Assembly: GCA_900556545.1 (NCBI GenBank)
Contig: USPE01000048.1
Span: forward strand, 1 to 10,774
DNA from: an uncultured Peptococcaceae bacterium
GTDB taxonomy: Bacteria; Bacillota; Peptococcia; Peptococcales; Peptococcaceae
Direction: 5' to 3'
Length of the DNA stretch: 10,774 bases
In this document: positions 6,713-10,774 of the stretch, one piece after another
Numbering within the stretch: the first letter of the stretch is position 1
Layout of the letters: the number at the start of each line of letters is the position of its first letter
The notes under the pieces: model-generated
The model's database searches: none
Seen by the model: the letters and a program-made list of their open reading frames with translations, nothing else
Told to the model about the DNA's origin: nothing
Translations under genes and position numbers: made by a program

Positions 6713-6753
6713 GAAGCTGGTGGTAAATTTGAATTTGGAGGAATAAAGAAACG

Positions 6754-6891
6754 ATGAAAAAAGTGCTTATAATATCAAGTAGCCCCAGAAAGAATGGTAA
6801 TTCGCAAGCATTGTGTGTTCAATTTGCAGCGGGTGCGGAAGAGGCCGGCAACCAAGTGCATTTTATGGAAACTATTTATAAAAATATCTAA
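6754..6891 (+). pseudogene. Truncated flavodoxin-fold NAD(P)H-dependent oxidoreductase (first 45 codons)
   Basis: The product begins MKKVLIISSSPRKNGNSQAL and continues FAAGAEEAGNQVHFME. This is the N-terminal strand and phosphate-binding loop (SSSPRKNGNS) of the FMN-binding NADPH-dependent reductase/WrbA-like family. Family members are about 150-230 residues; this one stops after 45, before the usual cysteine-containing middle region and the rest of the FMN site, so it should be inactive. GGAGG lies 12 bases before the ATG. The last codons (YKNI, stop at 6889) run straight into a strong terminator hairpin, so the missing part was probably lost by an internal deletion that kept the gene's own 5' signals and a terminator. 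A tiny expressed peptide is possible but unsupported. Confidence 0.8.
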
Positions 6892-6929
6892 AAAACACAA
6901 ACTATCAACGCTATAGTTTGTGTTTTTTT
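6890..6929 (+). terminator. Strong intrinsic terminator at the end of the truncated oxidoreductase
   Basis: CACAAACTAT (6896-6905) pairs perfectly with ATAGTTTGTG (6913-6922) around a 7-base loop, followed by seven T (6923-6929). A-run/T-run pairing extends the stem to 16 bp. The TAA stop of the fragment lies inside the upstream A run. Confidence 0.85.
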
Positions 6930-6989
6930 GGATAAAAGACGATACTGTAAATTTTGTTTGCGGCAAACAATATATTTTGTCAAAGGGGC

Positions 6990-7018
6990 TTGTATTGTCT
7001 TAAAAAAATGCATAAAAT
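6990..7018 (+). promoter_or_regulatory. Candidate promoter of the transporter-prmA-rsmE operon
   Basis: TTGTAT (6990-6995) and TAAAAT (7013-7018) are separated by 17 bases, downstream of the strong terminator at 6929. Transcription would begin near 7025, leaving a leader of about 110 bases before the transporter ATG. Confidence 0.5.
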
Positions 7019-7053
7019 AATACCAGCTGTTTTTATTGTGCTGAGCGTAGAGA

Positions 7054-7129
7054 ATAGATAGAAGGAACTACTATAGCAAATTTTTAATTTTGTTTTGCTG
7101 TGTTATTATTTTACATAGAAAGAAGGAAC
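7054..7129 (+). repeat. Direct repeat of a ribosome-binding segment in the transporter leader
   Basis: ATAGATAGAAGGAAC (7054-7068) recurs as ATAGAAAGAAGGAAC (7115-7129), 14 of 15 bases identical. Only the second copy precedes a start codon (ATG 7133); the first is followed in frame by CTACTATAG with no start. Between them is a small imperfect hairpin, AGCAAA (7075-7080) with TTTGCT (7094-7099). Confidence 0.5.
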
Positions 7130-7132
7130 GAA

Positions 7133-8566
7133 ATGGAATCCATACAGCAGATTCACCGTAAAAGGTGGCTCATTTTTTTTGCCGTTGTACTGACAACCTT
7201 TATTAACTGTGTAGACGGCAGCAGTGTTAATGTGGCGCTGCCCAGTATGGCCGATGAGTTGGGTGTTACCATGGCCGGTATCGAATGGGTGGTAACTGCG
7301 TATACGTTAGTGATTATCTGTTTGATTTTAGTGTTTGGCAAGCTGGGCGATACAATAGGAAAGGATAAAATCTTTAAGGCCGGAATTTTGGTCTTTTTGG
7401 CTGGTTCGACAGTTTGTTTCTTATCCGGCAGTTATGCCATGCTGCTCACAGGCCGTATTATTGAAGGAATTGGTTCCGCTGCAACCATGGCTAACAGCCA
7501 GGGGATCATTGTACAGAGCTTTCCTGTTCACGAACGGGGAAAAGCGTTGGGTATTTCCGGCAGCAGTGTGGCGTTAGGTTCTATGGTGGGACCATCTATT
7601 GGTGGATTTATTGTATCTTATTTTAACTGGAACGCAATTTTTGCGTTAAATATCCCCATTGCGTTGCTGTGCTTTATATTAAGTTGCAAATTTCTGCCGG
7701 ATATGTCCAGCGGAAAGCAGGAGAAAGCCGATATTGGCGGTGTGCTGTTGTTTATGGTGATGATTCTCTGTGTGTATGGCGGAGTCAAGCTGCTGCAGGC
7801 CGGAGCCAGCTATTATCTGTATTGCTTGCTGATTGTGCTTGCTGCCATTGCGGTGGGTTTTGTATTTGTGCGTTGGGAACGGCGGCATAGCAATGCCATG
7901 CTCAATCTGCATCTATTTGAAAATAAATTGTTTGCAGTCAGTATTTTTTGTGCTTTTTTATCCTTCTTTGCCATTGCAGGGCACAATTTTATCCAGCCCT
8001 TCTATTTGCAGAAGGTGCAGATGCTGGATGCGGCCCATACCGGATTGCTGATGATGGCTTATTCTCTGACCATGTGTATCGTTGCGCCATTTAGCGGGCA
8101 GCTGTCTGACAAGATTGGTTCGGAGTTTTTATGTTTTGTAGGTTTATGTATTATTACAGCGGCGTTATTAGTGCTGTCTACATTAGGTGTAGATACTTCG
8201 CTGGTGGTATTTTTAATAGGTTCTATTACCATGTCCATTGGGATGGCCATGTTTCAGTCGCCCAATACATCGCTGATTATGTCAACAGTAGGCAGAGAAA
8301 ATACCGGCATTGCAGGCAGTATCAATGGCTTAGCCCGTAATCTCGGTATGGTATTTGGTATTTCTTTATCTACGGTTCTTTTGTATAATATAATGAGCGG
8401 GCAGTTGGGCTATACAGTTATGAGTTATGTAGATGGACAGGAACTTGTTTTTGTCACTGCCATGCAGTGGGTATATCGTTTTATGGCCTTGATTAGTGCA
8501 ATTGGCGCAATCTTGACAGGTCTGCGCTGGAAAAATCGAAAGGAGCAGGAACATGGATTGGATTGA
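7133..8566 (+). CDS. DHA2-type major facilitator superfamily drug efflux transporter
   Basis: A 477-aa polytopic membrane protein that should export hydrophobic or cationic compounds using the proton gradient. N-terminal features are DGSSVNVALPSM (28-39) in TM1, motif A GKLGDTIGKDK (69-79) after TM2, and motif C VALGSMVGPSIGG (146-158) in TM5, the antiporter signature. Length and motifs fit the 14-helix DHA2 (EmrB/QacA-like) group rather than the 12-helix DHA1 group. The actual substrate cannot be told. I chose ATG 7133: AAGGA lies 5 bases upstream, whereas a GTG 33 bases earlier lacks a ribosome-binding site. The end overlaps prmA by 14 bases, an unusual position for an efflux gene. No regulator gene is beside it. 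Confidence 0.92.
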   Translation: MESIQQIHRKRWLIFFAVVLTTFINCVDGSSVNVALPSMADELGVTMAGIEWVVTAYTLVIICLILVFGKLGDTIGKDKIFKAGILVFLAGSTVCFLSGSYAMLLTGRIIEGIGSAATMANSQGIIVQSFPVHERGKALGISGSSVALGSMVGPSIGGFIVSYFNWNAIFALNIPIALLCFILSCKFLPDMSSGKQEKADIGGVLLFMVMILCVYGGVKLLQAGASYYLYCLLIVLAAIAVGFVFVRWERRHSNAMLNLHLFENKLFAVSIFCAFLSFFAIAGHNFIQPFYLQKVQMLDAAHTGLLMMAYSLTMCIVAPFSGQLSDKIGSEFLCFVGLCIITAALLVLSTLGVDTSLVVFLIGSITMSIGMAMFQSPNTSLIMSTVGRENTGIAGSINGLARNLGMVFGISLSTVLLYNIMSGQLGYTVMSYVDGQELVFVTAMQWVYRFMALISAIGAILTGLRWKNRKEQEHGLD

Positions 8567-9491
8567 AATAAAAATGGAAGTACAAGACAGAGAAGCGGTG
8601 GATGGCATTTCTAATATGCTGGCAGAAATGGGGACAGGCGGTGTTATGATTGAGGATCCGCAGGCCATTGCTGATTATGCCGAAAGCGGACAGTGGGATG
8701 CCCACGAATTTAGTGATGAATTGCTGCATAGAAAAGAAATTTATATTAAATCTTATCTGCCGCAGGATGAAAATCTGATGAATCGGATTGAGCAGATTAT
8801 CATTGAGCTGAACGAAATTGAAATTCGGATGCAGATGGGCCCTACCCGTGTTACTTATAAGCCTGTACAAGAGGAAGATTGGGCCAATGCCTGGAAAGTA
8901 TATTTTAAGCCGGAGCGTATCGGCAAAAAGACTGTGATTAAACCAACTTGGGAAGCCTATGAAAAGCAGGAAGGGGATTTGGTGATTGAAATTGATCCCG
9001 GAATGGCTTTTGGCACTGGTAATCATGCGACTACGGCGCTTTGTCTGCAGATGTTGGAGGAATATGTGCAGCCGGGCATGGATGTGATAGATGTTGGCAC
9101 AGGCAGCGGTATTCTGGCAGTGCAGGCGGGGGTGTTAGGCGCCGGCAGTGTACAGGCAATGGATTTTGATACGGTGGCGGTATCAGCTGCAACAGAGAAT
9201 GTAGCTCTCAACCATTTGGAGAAGACTGTATCTGTATGCCAGAGTGATTTGCTGGCGCAGGCGCAGGGAAAAGCGGATTTAATTGTGGCTAATATTATTG
9301 CAGATATTATTATTCGTTTAACGCCGACAGCAAAAGAATATCTAAAAGGGCCAAAGTTGTTTATTTCTTCCGGTATTATTGATACCCGCAAGGATGATGT
9401 GCTGGCAGCTTTGCAGCAAAATGGTTTTGCTATTGTTGAAGTGCGGGAAGATAAAGGCTGGGTGGCAATTGCTGCTCGTTACCAAGGGTAA
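8553..9491 (+). CDS. prmA: Ribosomal protein L11 methyltransferase
   Basis: 312-aa cytoplasmic SAM-dependent enzyme that trimethylates lysines and the N-terminus of ribosomal protein L11. The N-terminal substrate-binding domain starts MDWIEIKMEVQDREAVDGIS and includes MGTGGVMIEDPQ. The catalytic domain has GMAFGTGNHATT (151-161 region), SAM motif I DVGTGSG (180-186) and the NIIA motif at N247 in place of the common NILA. Length is typical and the frame is unbroken. AGGAG lies 7 bases before the ATG, inside the end of the transporter gene, so translation is likely coupled. rsmE follows after 6 bases. In many Firmicutes prmA-rsmE follows dnaK-dnaJ; here the transporter takes that place. Confidence 0.96.
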   Translation: MDWIEIKMEVQDREAVDGISNMLAEMGTGGVMIEDPQAIADYAESGQWDAHEFSDELLHRKEIYIKSYLPQDENLMNRIEQIIIELNEIEIRMQMGPTRVTYKPVQEEDWANAWKVYFKPERIGKKTVIKPTWEAYEKQEGDLVIEIDPGMAFGTGNHATTALCLQMLEEYVQPGMDVIDVGTGSGILAVQAGVLGAGSVQAMDFDTVAVSAATENVALNHLEKTVSVCQSDLLAQAQGKADLIVANIIADIIIRLTPTAKEYLKGPKLFISSGIIDTRKDDVLAALQQNGFAIVEVREDKGWVAIAARYQG

Positions 9492-9497
9492 GCGGAT

Positions 9498-10244
9498 ATG
9501 AGAAGATTTTTTGTAGCGCCGGAAGCGGTGCAGGGAAACACAGTATTGTTTGATGGTGAATTGGCGCACCATATGGGTAAGGTGCTGCGTTTGTCGGCCG
9601 GGGAGCAGGTAACAGTATGTGTTGGTGACGGAAATGCTTATCTTGTAGAGCTGGATCAATTCAGCCGGGAATGTGTTAGTGGCGTCATTCTGGAACAGTT
9701 GGATCACCAGACAGAAACTGATGTGGAACTTATTTTATATCAGGGGATGCCCAAGGGGGACAAATTGGAGCTGATTATTCAGAAATGTACCGAATTGGGC
9801 GTCAGTGCTGTTGTACCGGTGGAAACAGCCCGCTCGATTGTACATCTGGACAGTAATAAAGCGGCAAAAAAAATAGAACGGTGGCAGAAAATTGCCCAGG
9901 AAGCCAGTCAGCAATCTAAGCGGATTCAGGTGCCGAAAATTGGCCCTTATTTGCAATGGAAACAGTTTTTACAGCAAATACAGCGGGAGGATGCGCTAAC
10001 CATCGTCTTTTGGGAAGATGAGCAGACACAGGGGCTAAAAGCGCTGCTGCGCAATCAAACTGAAAAGCCCAAGTGTATTCAATTGATTGTTGGTCCGGAA
10101 GGTGGTTTGGCCGAAGAAGAAGTAGAACAGCTGCGGCAATTGGGCGTGGTGAGCGCCAGTCTGGGCAAACGTATCCTGCGTACCGAAACAGCCGGAATGG
10201 CAGGAGTTAGCATGGTATTATATGAGTATGATGAATTAGGGTAA
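9498..10244 (+). CDS. rsmE: 16S rRNA (uracil-1498-N3)-methyltransferase
   Basis: 248-aa SPOUT-class (knotted) methyltransferase that uses SAM to make m3U1498 in 16S rRNA, near the decoding centre of the 30S subunit. It starts MRRFFVAPEAVQGNTVLFDG and has the N-terminal PUA-like segment with HHMGKVLRLSAGEQV. The catalytic domain shows PKGDKLELIIQKCTELGV, GPEGGL (from G199) and LGKRILRTETA (222-232), the SAM-binding knot signatures. Length is normal. It starts 6 bases after the prmA stop; AAGGG is 8 bases before the ATG and overlaps the end of prmA. It is the last gene of the transcript, followed at once by the inverted repeat at 10251-10340. Confidence 0.96.
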   Translation: MRRFFVAPEAVQGNTVLFDGELAHHMGKVLRLSAGEQVTVCVGDGNAYLVELDQFSRECVSGVILEQLDHQTETDVELILYQGMPKGDKLELIIQKCTELGVSAVVPVETARSIVHLDSNKAAKKIERWQKIAQEASQQSKRIQVPKIGPYLQWKQFLQQIQREDALTIVFWEDEQTQGLKALLRNQTEKPKCIQLIVGPEGGLAEEEVEQLRQLGVVSASLGKRILRTETAGMAGVSMVLYEYDELG

Positions 10245-10250
10245 AAGAAA

Positions 10251-10340
10251 AAAGAACCATCAACTTTTTGAACTGTTCTTTAAAGGTTAGAGTGAAATCT
10301 AACAATTGAAGGATGATTCATTTTTGGTTGATGGTTCTTT
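10251..10340. terminator. Bidirectional terminator between convergent genes (14-bp inverted repeat with inner hairpin)
   Basis: AAAGAACCATCAAC (10251-10264) is perfectly complementary to GTTGATGGTTCTTT (10327-10340). The 62-base interior has its own hairpin, GTTAGA/TCTAAC (10286-10291 and 10298-10303). On the plus strand the outer stem ends in TTCTTTCTTT; on the minus strand it ends in TTCTTTTTTCTTTT. It sits 7 bases after the rsmE stop and 3 bases beyond the stop of the minus-strand permease, so it can serve both. Confidence 0.7.
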
Positions 10341-10342
10341 CT

Positions 10343-10628
10343 TTATCTCAGCAACAGAATGAATCCGTAAATCAGCATAATGGCATACACGATATTTTTC
10401 AGCCTTTGCGGATTCATATGGTTGAGCAGCTTATTGCCCAGGTAAATTCCTGGTGGGATGGCCAGCAGGCCGATGGCAGAATAATGAACTGCTTCCGGCG
10501 TAACCAGACCGTTTATATAACGAATGCCCAACAAAAATACTTCTGTAACAGCAAACCACGCTTGCACGCTGGCGGTATACCGGCGCACATCATTGCTGAC
10601 AGTGAGCAGATACAGCACAATCGGCCGC
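10343..10628 (-). CDS. TauE/SafE family sulfite/sulfonate exporter-like permease (C-terminal fragment)
   Basis: About 95 C-terminal residues of a membrane permease, reading PIVLYLLTVSNDVRRYTASV, then AIGLLAIPPGIYLGNKLLNH, ending IMLIYGFILLLR. The pattern (a Pro-Ile-Val-Leu-Tyr helix, then PGIYLGNKL between the last two helices) fits the TauE/SafE (DUF81) family, which moves sulfur-containing or other organic anions across the cytoplasmic membrane; the substrate is unknown. The full protein is normally about 250 residues. Upstream, toward 10628, the expected Gly-Gly-Pro-Ile motif is replaced: the sequence changes at GGCGGCC into GC-rich DNA of another gene. The N-terminal part is therefore missing, by rearrangement or by assembly error. 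Confidence 0.75.
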
Positions 10629-10772
10629 CTCCACGATGTACTCCGGTTCCAGCGCCAGCAGAGCATCTACGTCCGCGCAGGCCGCACAACCCACGCTTGC
10701 CGCCGTCTTCTCTGCCGAAGCGAAGGTGCGGCTGGTGACGCCCACCAGCTCGTAGTCTTCCAGCAGGCCCTT
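10590..10772 (-). CDS. Aspartate dehydrogenase-like fragment (GC-rich, runs off window and is cut at the junction)
   Basis: Reading in from the window end, the minus strand codes for KGLLEDYELVGVTSRTFASA, then DVDALLALEPEYIVEAA, after which the frame enters the permease DNA and stops at 10592-10590. The first part fits the N-terminal NAD-binding domain of L-aspartate dehydrogenase-type proteins (NadX-like; homoserine dehydrogenase-related), which feed NAD synthesis. Only residues up to about base 10622 belong to this protein. Codon use is strongly G/C-ending (CTG, GCG, GTC), unlike every other gene in the window, and 94 of the last 144 bases are G or C by hand count. The family call rests on about 50 residues. 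Confidence 0.55.
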   Translation of the reverse strand, partial: KGLLEDYELVGVTSRTFASAEKTAASVGCAACADVDALLALEPEYIVEAADCAVSAHCQQ

Positions 10773-10774
10773 CT

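Larger units (their letters stand above)
5277..6753. other. Gene-poor, AT-rich tract with degraded coding and repeat elements
   Basis: No intact gene with both a credible start and a recognisable product is present in this ~1.5 kb. Visible contents are an ARG-box-like palindrome (5395-5408), three related hairpin elements (near 5449, 5583 and 5789), a 35-codon reading frame (5639-5746), an A-rich repeat tract (about 6010-6135), a coding-like stretch interrupted by one stop (6126-6356), and a short palindrome (6567-6579). The mix of terminator-like hairpins and broken frames resembles the eroded end of an integrated mobile element. I found no integrase, transposase or clear attachment site to prove this. 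Confidence 0.6.

Noticed and set aside
10343..10666. Minus-strand 107-aa frame taken as a complete small protein
   Set aside because: Its first ~15 residues (MLCWRWNRSTSWRR) are the GC-rich gene read out of frame; only the part from about 10628 down is permease.
10313..10738. Plus-strand 141-aa frame
   Set aside because: It lies antisense to the permease fragment and crosses the composition junction; its product has no recognisable motif and starts inside the terminator arm.

Overview
The window looks like chromosomal DNA of an anaerobic Firmicutes-type bacterium (Bacillota, clostridial or negativicute grade). Support: purine-rich Shine-Dalgarno sites, sigma-A-like promoters, a two-subunit iron-sulfur L-serine dehydratase (sdaAB-sdaAA), a prmA-rsmE pair, a lipobox lipoprotein, and moderate GC in genes with very AT-rich spacers. 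No species can be named. The last ~145 bases are much more GC-rich and read as a different gene joined abruptly.

Layout. (1) 1-806, minus strand: the start of sdaAA and all of sdaAB, an L-serine-to-pyruvate operon. (2) 807-1095: a divergent spacer with one good promoter per direction; the sda promoter is bracketed by a 9-bp inverted repeat. (3) 1096-5219, plus strand: a two-gene unit with ATGA stop/start overlap. The first gene is a hybrid histidine kinase with a large extracytoplasmic sensor domain. The second is a lipoprotein joining an ABC-type solute-binding domain to what reads as the C-terminal domain of 5'-nucleotidases, without the catalytic half. No permease, response regulator or transporter ATPase is beside them, so I infer a sensory binding protein feeding the kinase. 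This is the best candidate for an undescribed system here. (4) 5220-7132: about 1.9 kb with no intact gene. It holds a terminator, an ARG-box-like palindrome, three related hairpin elements, short coding-like relics, an A-rich degenerate repeat tract, and the first 45 codons of a flavodoxin-family oxidoreductase cut off at a strong terminator. It resembles a decayed mobile-element remnant. (5) 7133-10244, plus strand: a DHA2-type drug efflux transporter whose end overlaps prmA (ribosomal protein L11 methyltransferase), followed by rsmE (16S rRNA m3U1498 methyltransferase), ended by a bidirectional terminator. (6) 10343-~10628, minus strand: the C-terminal part of a TauE/SafE permease. It switches at a GGCGGCC junction into a GC-rich fragment resembling aspartate dehydrogenase, more probably an assembly chimera than biology.

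Gene cooperation: sdaAA and sdaAB make one enzyme; the kinase and lipoprotein are probably co-translated parts of one signalling unit; prmA and rsmE both modify the ribosome and share a transcript with the transporter. No tRNA, rRNA or CRISPR array was seen.
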